47,500 nt of DNA, from positions 1 through 47,500 of the forward strand of contig RPFO01000060.1 of the NCBI GenBank assembly GCA_009746045.1. The letters run 5' to 3'. The first letter of the stretch is position 1, and every line of letters begins with the position of its first letter. This document shows, piece by piece, positions 1 through 10,000 of the stretch. The notes under the pieces were generated by a model. It did no database searches. It saw only the letters and a list, made by a program, of their open reading frames with translations, and had not been told where the DNA came from. The position numbers were made by a program, and so were the translations under genes. This stretch comes from Mesostigma viride. Its lineage: Eukaryota; Streptophyta; Mesostigmatophyceae; Mesostigmatales; Mesostigmataceae.

Positions 1-1937
1 TCCAGTTCAAATGTGGAGTTACACGGCGCGCACTAGGACACGCGCTGCTACCGCTCCGGGCCACTGGGCTCCACCGGCCTTCAAATCGCTGGTGTCAAGA
101 CCCGGGCCATTGGTTGCCGAAGTCAGCCCACGTTGCTGGTGACCGTGTCCCAGCAACCTCTGCTGCTTCTTGCTCGCACCCGAACAGGGAGAGATATACT
201 CGCCCACTCGCGCACGAGTGGCCACACGTGTCCCCTGACACCCGCACGCAGCTGCCCAAGCCCTGACTCGGCGATCACGCGGTCACGACTGGGCTCACGG
301 GAAAGCACTGTGTGTCAACCACGCGACCACGCCGCGGATCAAGGGGCCTCACCCGCTCACGTCGCAGGTGTCGAATGACGGGGTTAAAGTGGTTTGCGGC
401 TCAGTGCCGAGGATGGCCCCGGGGACTTCTCGTACCCGCGGTCATCCAGAACCAAGGACGGGCTTGCTACTGTCTCGTCACATACTGTACTCGTGGCACA
501 AGCAGCGCATGCGGCACGTGGTCATCAACCCGAGCCGGCTGTTGGTCAAGGCGTTTGGCCCAGGTGGGGAGTGGCCGTCCTGAGCCTACAAGTGGGGGAA
601 TTTCGGCCCCTACTAAACATGAATGTGATGTCCCCCCCGCAAGCCATGGGTTTAGTGCTGATGTGAGCTGATGTTGGCTGATGTTGGCTGATGCGGGCTG
701 ATGCGGGCCCATATTGTGGGCTATTGTGGGCTGATGTGCGTGAGCCCGGCCCATAGTTTGTGCACTGCCGGTGTGCAGCAAGAGAAGTGGAACCGGTGTC
801 TTGCCAGGGATTATAGGCACACAGAGCCCAGTAGGTGAATCGGTAATCTGACAGTGTCCAGGCATTGGACCTGGATGGACTGGCTAGTTGCCCATCATTG
901 TCCGTGAGGATCGCCTTGGCGGTCACAGATTACTATCCTGAAGTGAGATCTGTGAAACAAGGCATATGGTGGTCGCAGATGTTGTCATTTGTACATGCCA
1001 GAGCTACATGCATGCAACTCGATTGGGACTACATGCACTGCAAGTTCCAGCTTGCACGAATGTGCACCGATACAGAAGTCATGCGCGGGCCATGTCATGG
1101 AGTACCATGTTAATACAAACTCATCCTAATATGAATAATTCTGTACCATGCGCCCCAACTCTCGGTAGCGCTTAGTTATACTGCGTCAGCACGTGGGCCG
1201 GTGCATGAATGAACCTCCAAACCCTAAACACAACGAGAAGGAGGGAGCTAGGACGCGCCCTCAAATCATTGTTTCGATTAGTGGCGTTTGCTAACCAAGT
1301 GTGGCGGTGTAGCGCCAGTAGAGGCCTTCTGAACCGCCGACTTAGATCGACCATTGCCCCGCCTTATGAACTGACCTAAACCAGCGTCGCGCCACGATTA
1401 GGTATGACGTACCTAGATGGACTGCCCTGAATTTCACCAAATTCGGAAATACGGCAGCCGGACCAGTTTAGATCGGGTCGTTCGTGGCCAGTCGGCGCTA
1501 CGTATGCAGCGCCAAGATGTGATTCTGCCGCGCCGTGCGAAATCTAACCACTTTCTTGATCGTACCCACCAGTCCGTAGATACTGTTGAAGTCAGTTCCT
1601 ACATACCTAGGGGTCGCCAGATCGAAGGGGCGCCGCGCGACAGAACCGGCCACGAACTCCGCCTTGATTTCAGTCCGAGCCCGTTTAGGTCAGAGTGCCG
1701 ACGTCGGTGGTTCAGAAGGGCTCTAGTTTTAGCAATTTGAGGCGATATCACCCCCAAATGAACCATGGATAATGCATGAAACGAACTTAGCTAAGCTCTG
1801 CCTATGCAGTCTGCAGAGAGCTCTGCTGAGAAGCCATTAATTAATTAATTAATTAGACTCGTGCTCCTGTTGGGGAGTCACGGAGCATTAACCCCGATGG
1901 ATGAGAAGCCATGCCCTAGCCATTGTTTTATCTAGCT
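1..1937. other. No supported gene; low-complexity patches
   Basis: I see no convincing coding region here. Open frames are short, overlap on both strands and lack recognisable motifs. About 655-735 is a degenerate run of a roughly 10-12-base GCTGATG(T/C)(T/G)GG unit, and 1837-1855 is a TTAA tetranucleotide run. The stretch is probably intergenic or old transposon sequence; the right end leads into the LINE remnant that starts near 1938. Confidence 0.5.
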
Positions 1938-2836
1938 ACCGTCTGTCCGACCTGATTTATGCGGATGACGCCACCCTCATCGCGCGCCCCGAGCACATTC
2001 AGACCTGGCTGGGCTGTCTGGGCTTGGAGGCGAGGGCGGTGGGGTTGGAGATTAGTGTCATTTAAACGGAGGCGATGGTGATTGCCCAAGGCCTCCAGTC
2101 GCCCGCCGCTGCCGCGACTGCTCGATGGGACGGAGGTCCCATTCCGTTATCGCTTCAAACTGTTGGGGAGCATGCTCCCGACACCGCCGACAATGTGGAC
2201 ATTCGCATCGGCCTGGCCTGGGCCCGGCAGGCTTCGTTCGCTCAACACCTACTGGCGCTCGAAGGGCCTGGTGGGCGAGCACCGCAAGCGCATGCTCTTC
2301 AAGGTCCTCGTCCTCACGGTGCTTACGTATGGTGCCAAGGCATGGACACTCGCGGACACACTGGCGGCGCCAAACTCGACGGCACGGTTTATAGGATGCT
2401 CCGACATGTCCTGAATGTAGGGTTTTCTAAGCATAGGTCATTAGAGTCTTTGTACCAGGGTATGCCTCGCATTTGGGACGAGATTAGGCAGCGCAGGATA
2501 GCATTTGTAGGACATCTTGCTCGCACCAGTCAGGTAGACACCGCCCTTGGTCTGGCCGGCCCCCAGCGGCTTGGCCAACCAGGGCGGCACATCCTGACCT
2601 GGCTTGGCCCCAAGGACATTCCTAGAAAGCTAGGTAAACCTGCCATGAACTACATCCAGATGTTGCTGGCTGACCTAGTGGTCCCAACTCAGTTTGAACA
2701 CTGCATTCACTCCCTCTCTCTTCTTTGGACTGCTATGCAGAACAAGAAGAGGTGGCAGAAGATTGTCCAGGCTCACACGCCAGTCCCAGTGGGCAAGCCC
2801 CCTCCCCCCAAGCGGAAGGGGCGTTTTGCATGCTGA
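1938..2836 (+). pseudogene. Decayed LINE reverse transcriptase, C-terminal half
   Basis: The reverse-transcriptase catalytic box is visible as LIYADDATLIA at about 1952-1984, followed in the same frame by a TAA at 2062-2064. The next block (about 2085-2370) is in another frame and has the LINE thumb signature FKLLGSML and VLTYGAKAWTL. The reading then returns to the first frame (about 2370-2836) with LYQGMPRIWDEIRQRRIAFVGHLAR and a GQPGRHILTW box. This order is that of the RT to C-terminal region of non-LTR retrotransposons. One stop and two frame changes show it is inactive. The N-terminal part of the element is absent upstream, consistent with 5' truncation. Confidence 0.85.
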
Positions 2837-3554
2837 GAAGTGTAGTTGGGATTTTCTAGACTAGATAGCTTAGAGTTAGGTTAGTTCGATTACGCGGCTT
2901 CGCCCCCCTCCACCCCTCCAGCAAGGAATATGTGCTACATGATCTCCCAACGGAGGCATGTTATAATTTAATTTAATTTTAATTGTTTTATCTAGCCATG
3001 ACGATCTTCCACCCCATGCCAGGCCTGTGAGCTCTGATCAATACATCATGGTGGTGCAGGTGCACTTGGTGCACCTAGAGCAGGTGTAGTTTACACCTTA
3101 CCCTTGCAGGGAGTAGCCCAGACTGTATTAAAAGCCATATGCCCCTTCTCAGGGATATGTGCTACATGTACTCCCAACGGAGTTATATGTAATTAATTAA
3201 ACAATTGCGTGACCAGGGAGGCCAGTTGACTCGACCGCCCGCCAGTCGCCACACGTGCATGGCCATGCCCAACCCAGTTTTTATTGGCTAAAAGCCACAC
3301 ATTGGCCGAGCCAAAGCTAGTTTCCGAAGTTCAATACATATTCATTGAGAATGATAAATTACGGAGGTGAGATTCAATGGCATGCAACATAAGGAAAACC
3401 CCGAAAAGAAGAAGAGCCCTGAAGAAATTAATAGTAATCTGACACGGACATCCAAGGATCACGCCAGCTGCACCAGGTACAACTAACTATACATCACAAA
3501 ACTACGACACGCAGCAACTGCGCCGCTGGCCCACCAGGCAGGCCTGGGAGGGAT
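2837..3554. other. LINE 3' tail region with a repeated tail motif; no gene
   Basis: No coding sequence is supported. Two related segments are present: 2926-2990 and 3150-3205 both read (A/G)ATATGTGCTACATG followed by CTCCCAACGGAG and then an AT-rich TTAATTT/TTAATTA tail. They look like 3' ends of two related LINE copies with short TAAT-type tails. The second may belong to the LINE on the opposite strand or to a separate truncated copy. Confidence 0.45.
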
Positions 3555-3902
3555 CTAGACCGCATGGGTCGCGACAAAGTCAGCTAGCTTGGGTGCGGCG
3601 GAATAATGCCAATAACACATCAGCCTCGGTGCGAGTGAGGGCGAGTGACAGGCGCTGCCGCCAATACAAGGACCACGTGCGGTCAGACCACGGGGCGGTC
3701 TGACCCTCGAGGTCGAGGCGGTCTTCAGGGCGCGCTGGCAGTACTCGTGGAAAAACTCCGCTGTCTTGGGGCCCATGGCCCCGAACTCCTCAAGCACAAG
3801 GGGGATGACCCGGTGGGGCCCCACATTGCCGTAGGAGGCAAACTTGTCGCGCTCAGCCACAGCGGCAGCAGCGCCGGCATCCACAGCCGCCCGGAGGATG
3901 TG
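3555..3902 (-). pseudogene. LINE C-terminal endonuclease-like region, 3' part (split by gypsy insertion)
   Basis: On the minus strand this continues the frame that is interrupted at 15490 by the gypsy element. It reads AERDKFASYGNVGPHR and VIPLVLEEFGAMGPKTAEFF, then needs a one-frame change to read RQRLSLALTRTEADVLLALF before a TGA near 3570. A K followed by xxxY and the P-L-V-x-E-x-(F/Y)-G block is typical of the restriction-endonuclease-like C-terminal domain of LINE proteins. The broken frame near the C-terminus shows the copy was not fully intact, or that the assembly has an indel. Confidence 0.75.
3898..3902. repeat. Target site duplication ATGTG (left copy)
   Basis: ATGTG immediately precedes the TG of the left LTR, and the identical five bases follow the CA of the right LTR at 15490-15494. 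Five-base duplications are typical of Ty3/gypsy integrases. This fixes both element ends. Confidence 0.93.
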
Positions 3903-4578
3903 TGTAACGAACCCATCCGGGTCGTGCGAAAGATCCTATTGTTAAGGTAGGTTGTCACCGGCTTCTTGGCTAACCACGACCACTCTTTGGGAGTGGGATT
4001 AACGGAACAGGCGTGGCTTTAGGCCTGTTACGGCTCGCGGTGATTAATATTGCATTAATCTACACAATCCACATTTAGGATGGAGCTACCAAATGCAGTT
4101 GGAATTTATGCCCCAGGTTCAGACAGGTGATAACACACACTTTATTCCGAACCAAGAGGACGAGACTCTCGTCCTCGGACCAATTTCACCTAGGTCTGCC
4201 ACCAAGCTGGCAAGAGGCGCCGACATGGCGCCGACCTTCCAGAGAACTCCGAAACATGCAGTCCACACAAGATCCTCGGGTCGACATCGAACCTCACCTA
4301 CAGAATCCACGCATGAATACAAGATCTTAACCGGCTGTAAAGTACGCAGCGCGGCGCGACTGCGCCGGCCCCTAGAAGATCTCATACATCAACCTAGGCC
4401 CAAAATAACTAGTCCGAATCACACAAACTATCGTAGTTCCATACAAAAGTCCTGACCAAGGGACAATTCCCAAATTACGTCCCGAAATGAGTCCCAAAGT
4501 CCTACGGACTATGACAACAAGCCAAAATACATAATTTATTCCATTGTTGCGCCCGTTCCAAGGGTCGGGCACGCAACA
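3903..4578 (-). repeat. Left LTR (3' LTR of the element)
   Basis: Starts TGTAACGAACCC and ends CACGCAACA on the + strand. Aligned by eye base for base with 14814-15489, it differs only at a C/T in GG(C/T)TTCTTGG, an A/C in CATCGA(A/C)CCTC and a C/T in AGGGT(C/T)GGG. It contains a perfect inverted repeat GATTAAT-ATTGC-ATTAATC near 4041. As the 3' LTR it should carry the polyadenylation signals; none is obvious enough to mark. Confidence 0.95.
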
Positions 4579-4600
4579 CAGTCTCCTCCCCCTCCCCAGG
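4579..4600 (-). promoter_or_regulatory. Polypurine tract (plus-strand primer)
   Basis: Read on the minus strand, GGGGAGGGGGAGGAGACTG lies directly against the 3' LTR. A purine-rich run at this place primes plus-strand DNA synthesis in LTR elements. The position is exact and the composition matches; function is inferred. Confidence 0.8.
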
Positions 4601-4890
4601 GGACGGTAGTCTCTACCGTCATAGAGGTGAAGAAGCACGGGAAATTGAAAACACACACAACACTTAATGCTGAGTAGCCGAGCGGTCGATGATCCTCGCG
4701 ACCGCAGGTTGACCATAGGGGTACTATGTCCCAACCCTTGTTCTCCAACGGGCCAGTAAAACCAATTCCCCCAAACCTCGCCACGCAAGGACAAGTCTTG
4801 ACGTAGTCAATGTCTCTACCGGCAGAGACAGTTAAAAAGAAAAGAAAGAAAAAGAGAAAACGAACGGGGCCCACAGGTCCACTCCGGGAG
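4601..4890 (-). other. 3' untranslated region of the gypsy element
   Basis: Between the end of the third ORF (including its out-of-frame extension) and the PPT I see no supported coding sequence. On the + strand the AG-rich patch AAAAAGAAAAGAAAGAAAAA lies near 4833-4852. Confidence 0.5.
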
Positions 4891-5340
4891 TCAGCGACGG
4901 CGCAAGGCGGCGGCGTAAGCCGCCTCTCCCCGGGAGGTTGCCCGATCCTCATGGCAACCCGGGTACGCGATGAGCTCCTCCTCAAATGCCCATTGCTGAG
5001 GAGGCCCCGGATCCCGTCGCCCGATGAGGGACAGACGATCCCAGGAGCCATCAGGCCACATGGCCAGGAACGCGGCCATGTACGCGGGCACCGTGAAGAT
5101 GAGGGAGGCCACCCTCTTATCCACAGCGCCACAGTGATGCACCCGCATGTACTCCTCGCCCATCGCCAGCATCACCGCCGGAACCAGCATCCAATCGACT
5201 TGGGGGAGGGGCGGATGGGAGAGCATCCAATCATCTGCCACCCCGGCCAGGAACCGAGACGCGTTTGGCGCCAGCTTGGGTGGGATGACCTGGCGTTTCG
5301 CCCGGCGACGTAATAGTCATAAGTCCGAACCTCCGGGCAA
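4891..5340 (-). CDS. Probable C-terminal continuation of the third retroelement ORF in another frame
   Basis: Downstream of about 5340 (minus strand) the frame different from the main third ORF reads as ordinary protein: RRAKRQVIPPKLAPNASRFL, then VADDWMLSHPPLPQVDWMLV, MGEEYMRVHHCG and a hydrophobic LIFTVPAYMAAFLAMWP, stopping at 4891. The main frame in the same place becomes Ser/Pro/Arg-rich and ends at 5172. The simplest reading is that the true protein runs on in this frame after one indel near 5300-5340, giving about 750 residues. No family is recognised. The hydrophobic stretch is short and does not prove a membrane protein. Confidence 0.55.
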
Positions 5341-7094
5341 TACATCGTCACGCCGTTGGAAATGACCGGCCAGAGCCCCCCTGAAGCAACTTGTCGCGGC
5401 CGAAGGAACGGGAGTTGTGGGTGCAGCCGGATTTTAAGTTGTTCCTGGTAGGTGCCGCGATCCTTGAAACCCCAGGGACCAGGTGGAAACTCCAGCACAA
5501 AGCCCTCGTATTCCTGGGGAGGACGCGGCCGGGGAGTCACCACACCGGCCAGGTTCCAGTCGAAGATCACCACCTCCGTGCGGGGCTGTTGCCCTCCATA
5601 GGACACCACCCGCCCCACCCTCGGCTGGATCTCACCTCCCTGCACCCACTGTCCTTCCGGCGCCATCGGTCGCTCGGGCCCTGGGACCCGGTCGCGCTCT
5701 ACGGAGCGAACCATCTCTGAGGTCTGGCCGCGTACAGGTAGGGGGGTGACCGTTGGGGCCATCCCCTGTGGTGCAGGACAGGCGGCCTCTGGAGCCGCCA
5801 CGCGATCGACGGGGCGGGCAGCCTCTCGGGCCGGCCCGTGCACTGCTGCGAGGACCCGACGGAAAGACCTCTCCGACGCGTGCATGTCAGGGCGGACATT
5901 GGAGGCACGGGGACGCTCCCGATCGCGACCTCGGTCATGGGGTCGCCCACTGGGTCCCGCCTGGTCACTGCCGCTGCCGCTGAATCGCACACCCTGTTCC
6001 GCATGTCGCCGAGTGTGGGCGATCTCCTCCCGCGCGGTGCGACCCGGCGGGGGACCTGGGTGGCGGTTCTCAAAACCCGGGGGGCGCCTGGCGCCCTCTC
6101 CATCACGAGTGTCAGACCTAGCGGCCGGCGGTAACATGTTGGGCAGGTCGTCGTCATCCCACTCGTCGTGATCCTCCTCCCCACCGTTGGCGTCTTCTTC
6201 ATCCATTTGCAGGACGCGGTCGAATGCCTGCCGCAGGGAGTATTGGCCGTTAGCGGTGCAGAGTGCACCGCGCAGCGCCCCGTCTAGGGGCAATTCGTGA
6301 TATTTGCGTCGGAGGCGCTCTCGCAGCCCCGGCGCAACCAACAGGAGGAACACTCGTGGGTAGGCCATGAGTGCGGTCAGCGTGGTCATGCAAGCATCGC
6401 ACTTACACCCGGGTTGGTGAGTCTCCCAGGCCGTGCCGACCACCACCTGCCCCTGGCGTTCCCGCCTAGTCTCCACCTTGAAACCACAGTGGAGCTCCAT
6501 CATCTCGCGGAAGGCCTCCTGCCTGTCGTTGGGCCACCCGAGCGCTGAGGCCGCGAGGTTATTCGAGGGAAACTTCCCATATCGCTGCCTCGCCCGATCG
6601 AGGGTCACGTCCTCCATGCCGTAATCCCTCAGGAAGATCCTCGGGTTGAAGGTGTCCTTGTTGAGCTCCTCGGCGTTCCGGGCCTGGCGCGCTAATTCCT
6701 CCATGTCCATTGTTACCCTCGCCTCTCCTTCTTCCAGGCGTAGCCGTTTGCCACGGCCGGAATCCCGAGAAGTTCCGTCGTCCTGTGCTGCCAGCCGCCG
6801 TGCCGCGAACGCCTTTGGGGCGCCGTCCTCAGGGGACGCTGGAGGGGTGTGGTGCACCACCGGTCTGTCCGCCTTTGGGGCGGCTTCCGGGGACTCGGGG
6901 AGCGTCAGGTGTACCAAAGGACTGTCGCTGCTGCAGGAGCTGGGACTGGCCTCCTTTGGGGAGCCCGTCTGCACAGGAGAATACCACACACATTGACACA
7001 CGTGAGTTCTTGTGCCATACCGACTAGTGTATTCTGTACCTGTGGTATGTACGGTGTACCGGTGGTATGTACATACCTCTGTGTGTATGTACAT
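5172..7094 (-). CDS. Third ORF of the gypsy element, unknown function
   Basis: A 640-codon open frame lies just downstream of pol, in the place where some LTR elements carry env-like or accessory genes. I do not recognise a domain. The first 43 or so codons translate a repetitive GTATGTACATAC-type sequence and look non-coding. A good 3' splice site (TATTCTCCTGTGCAG, ending at 6969) precedes TGSPKEASPSS, so the protein probably starts from a spliced leader. After an acidic, Pro/Ser-rich N-terminus comes a helical-looking region with NPRIFLRDYGMEDVTLDRAR, a Cys cluster HQPGCKCDACMTTL, and an acidic EEDHDEWDDDD run. A long Arg/Pro/Gly-rich linker follows, then a more ordered segment (TEVVIFDWNLAGVVTPRPRP, YEGFVLEFPPGPWGF). 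It has no signal peptide or clear transmembrane helix, so an envelope protein is not supported. Confidence 0.75.
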   Translation of the reverse strand: MYIHTEVCTYHRYTVHTTGTEYTSRYGTRTHVCQCVWYSPVQTGSPKEASPSSCSSDSPLVHLTLPESPEAAPKADRPVVHHTPPASPEDGAPKAFAARRLAAQDDGTSRDSGRGKRLRLEEGEARVTMDMEELARQARNAEELNKDTFNPRIFLRDYGMEDVTLDRARQRYGKFPSNNLAASALGWPNDRQEAFREMMELHCGFKVETRRERQGQVVVGTAWETHQPGCKCDACMTTLTALMAYPRVFLLLVAPGLRERLRRKYHELPLDGALRGALCTANGQYSLRQAFDRVLQMDEEDANGGEEDHDEWDDDDLPNMLPPAARSDTRDGEGARRPPGFENRHPGPPPGRTAREEIAHTRRHAEQGVRFSGSGSDQAGPSGRPHDRGRDRERPRASNVRPDMHASERSFRRVLAAVHGPAREAARPVDRVAAPEAACPAPQGMAPTVTPLPVRGQTSEMVRSVERDRVPGPERPMAPEGQWVQGGEIQPRVGRVVSYGGQQPRTEVVIFDWNLAGVVTPRPRPPQEYEGFVLEFPPGPWGFKDRGTYQEQLKIRLHPQLPFLRPRQVASGGLWPVISNGVTMYCPEVRTYDYYVAGRNARSSHPSWRQTRLGSWPGWQMIGCSPIRPSPKSIGCWFRR

Positions 7095-7095
7095 A
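6969..7095 (-). promoter_or_regulatory. Putative intron 3' end before the third ORF, with repeated donor-like GAGGTATGTACATAC
   Basis: On the minus strand this tract holds GAG|GTATGTACATAC twice in tandem (near 7060-7100), each a good 5' splice site match. It ends in a pyrimidine-rich CAG at 6971-6969. The reading frame changes character exactly at that CAG. I infer that the third ORF is expressed from a spliced RNA; the true upstream donor may instead be in the leader. Confidence 0.5.
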
Positions 7096-7098
7096 CCT

Positions 7099-10000
7099 CT
7101 AGTGTAACCTGTGGACCTTCTTGTACGCGTCTAGCAACCGCTTGCAGCCAGAGAGCTCCTTCTCCGTCCTCCAAGAGTCCTCTGCCCCATGTCTAGAAAA
7201 CTTCCACCGGATCCGATATTGGCGTTGTCGACCACGCCCGGAATCCCGGTGGGCGACAATCTCCTCGACCTCATCCTCCTGTTCCCCTGTCTCCGGGTCG
7301 TACTCCACAGGAGCCGGGGGATTGAGTCTACCCTGGATCGAGTTCTGGTGGTACAGCTTGAGCTGGTCGCGGTGGAAGGTTGTCGCGGTGCCCCATGAGA
7401 TGGGCACGTCCACCTTGAACATGACATCATCCCATTTCTCCAGCACCTGGTGAGGTCCCAGGTACATGGGCCGGAGCTTCGTTTTGAGCTCCCCTTCCAC
7501 CTTCTGGGAGAATCGACCAAGCTGGGGTCCCTCTACCAGAACCCAGTCCCCGACCTCGATGTCCGGTGCTCTAGAGTCCCGCTTGCCTTCCACGCGAGCC
7601 ATGTTGCGCTCAGCGGCGGCCCGGTACCCTTTAACCGCACTGTTGTGGGCCTGGCGCATCTTCTCCAGCAGGCTGCTCACACCCGCCTGAGTAGTGCGCA
7701 GCACCTCCGGTTCCGCCAGCGCCGGACTTGTCAGTAAGTCGGTCGGCGTCAGCGGGTGCCGTCCTGTGTTGAGAAAGAACGGGGTGAGGCCATGGGCGGC
7801 CTGTGGTGCGTTGTTCAGGGAGAACTCCACGAAGCATAGCAACTCCTCCCAGTTGCTGCCCACCTCGTCGGTGTAATGGCGCATGGTTTCCTGAACCGTG
7901 CGGTTGAGCCGCTCCACCAGATGGGAGGACGAGCTGTGATAAGCCGTGCCTAGCGACACCTTGGTTCCCAGGCAGTCGAAGAACTCCTGCCAGAACCGGG
8001 CTGTGAAGAGCGTGTCTCGGTCCGAGATGAACTGGCGGCTGAGTCCGTGGAACCGGAAGACGTGGTTGAGGTACAGTTTGGCACACCCCTCGGCTGTCAG
8101 GTCAGCCGGACAGGGGGCCAGGTGGCACATGCGCGTGAGTCGGTCCACGAACACCAAGATCTTGCTGTTGCCATTCTTGGTCTTCTTAAAGGGGCCGACG
8201 AAATCCATCTGGATAGAGTCCCAGGGACCCAGGGGATCAGGTAGTGTCTTTGGAACAGCCTGAGTACCCGTGTTCTGGGACTTGGCTACCTGGCACGACG
8301 GGCATTCGCGTATATAGGCCTTGATGTAGTCCTTCATGCCAGGCCAGTAGAAATGGCGGCGCGCCCGTGGTAGCAGCCGATGAATGCCCTGGTGACCGCC
8401 GACAAGAGAATCGTGGAGCTCGTGGAGCAAAGCTGCTCGACAGAGCTCGGGTATGTAGAGGCGCCACGTGTCAGGGCGCACCATGACGTATAGGCGTCCC
8501 TCTTGGAACTTGCACGGGAGCCTGCCCATCATCTTGGGGTGTGACTTGATCACCTCCAAGGCGGCCGGCTCGGTAACCGTGAAGCGGCTGATCAGCGTCT
8601 CCAGGGGGGATGTGACCGTGTACGCATCGGCCTCGTCCTCCTCCTCTGGTTGGTCAAGCGCCGAGTGTAGGTACTCAGACACGACCACCGGAGATCCAAG
8701 GGGTTCCAGATGAAAAATGGCCTGAGCCACAGCACCAAGGGGAACCCGCGTGTGGGATCCCTGAGCCACAGCACCGAGGGGAACCCGCGTGTGGGATCCC
8801 TCCCCTTCCCCGGGGGACCGCGCGTCCACGCGCTGGTCGTCGTCGCCATCGGGGGGCGACAAGGCATCCGGAGTGGTATGACTCATGTGGAACAGGTAGC
8901 GCGCCCGCGGCGACCGTGGGGGGTCATCGTAGAGCGGGGCGCCAGGCGCCTCCTCGCAGGTGGTATGGAGCACCCCCATGTCCTCATAGAACCAGTAGTC
9001 AGCACGACGGGAGAGGGCGTCGGGCACAACATTGTCCGCACCCTTCACGTACTGGATCTTAAAAGGGGCGAACTGGGAAAGGTACTCCATCCATCTGGCC
9101 TGACGGGGCGTCAGATTTGGCTGCGTCAGGAGGTGAGTCAGGGGCCTATGGTCCGTGTGAATAATCAAACGGGCGGGGTCGAGGTCTCCTGTCTCGCTGA
9201 CCGCAACATCAAACTGCGCGCCCAACAGGTGGTGGCGCCATGTGTGGCAACAGTAGACCACAGCCAACAGCTCCTGCTGGTGGACCGGATAGTTCCGCTC
9301 GGCGGGGATCATTGTGCGGGAGATGTACTCAACCGGTTGCAAGCCCTTGCCTTGGTCCTGCAGGAGGACCCCGCCGATAGCCACCTTGCTGGCATCCGTC
9401 GCGACCACAAAAGGAAGGGACGGGTCTGGGAGCACGAGCACTGGGGCCGCAGTCAAACTGGCCTTGAGGGCCTCAAAGGCCTGCTGGCACTGTGCCGACC
9501 AGACGAAGGACACGCCCTTCTTGAGGAGAGCGTTGATGGGCGACGCGATCGTGGCAAACCTGGGGATGAAGCGTCGATAGTATGACGCAATGCCCAGGAA
9601 GCTACGCACGCCCTTCACGTCGGTCGGAGCTGGCCACTGTTGGACAGAGGCGATCTTCTCGGGGTCCGTGGCCACGCCTGCTGCAGAAAGCGTGTGGCCC
9701 AGGAACGGGACGCTGCGCCCCGCGCGAACCTTAGCCCTGCGGGCCGAGAGATGCTCGTCTTCCATGATGCGCAGGACCGTATCGACGTCCTCCAGGTGCT
9801 CCTCGAAGGTCTTGGAGTACACCAGGATGTCATCTAGATAGGCCAGCGCGCAAGTGCGTTTCCAGGACCAGGGCGGCTTGTCCCCCTTGCGAGGGTCGCG
9901 CAGGTCACTGGACACCTGTGGCAGGTGTGCGGTCCCCATGACGGGCCGCAAGATGTCGTTCATGAGCATCTGGAAGCTGGCTGGTGAGTTGCAGAGCCCC

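Noticed and set aside
5172-7094. Envelope gene (endogenous retrovirus-like)
   Set aside because: The position fits, but there is no signal peptide, no clear transmembrane anchor and no fusion-type region. I call it an unknown accessory ORF.
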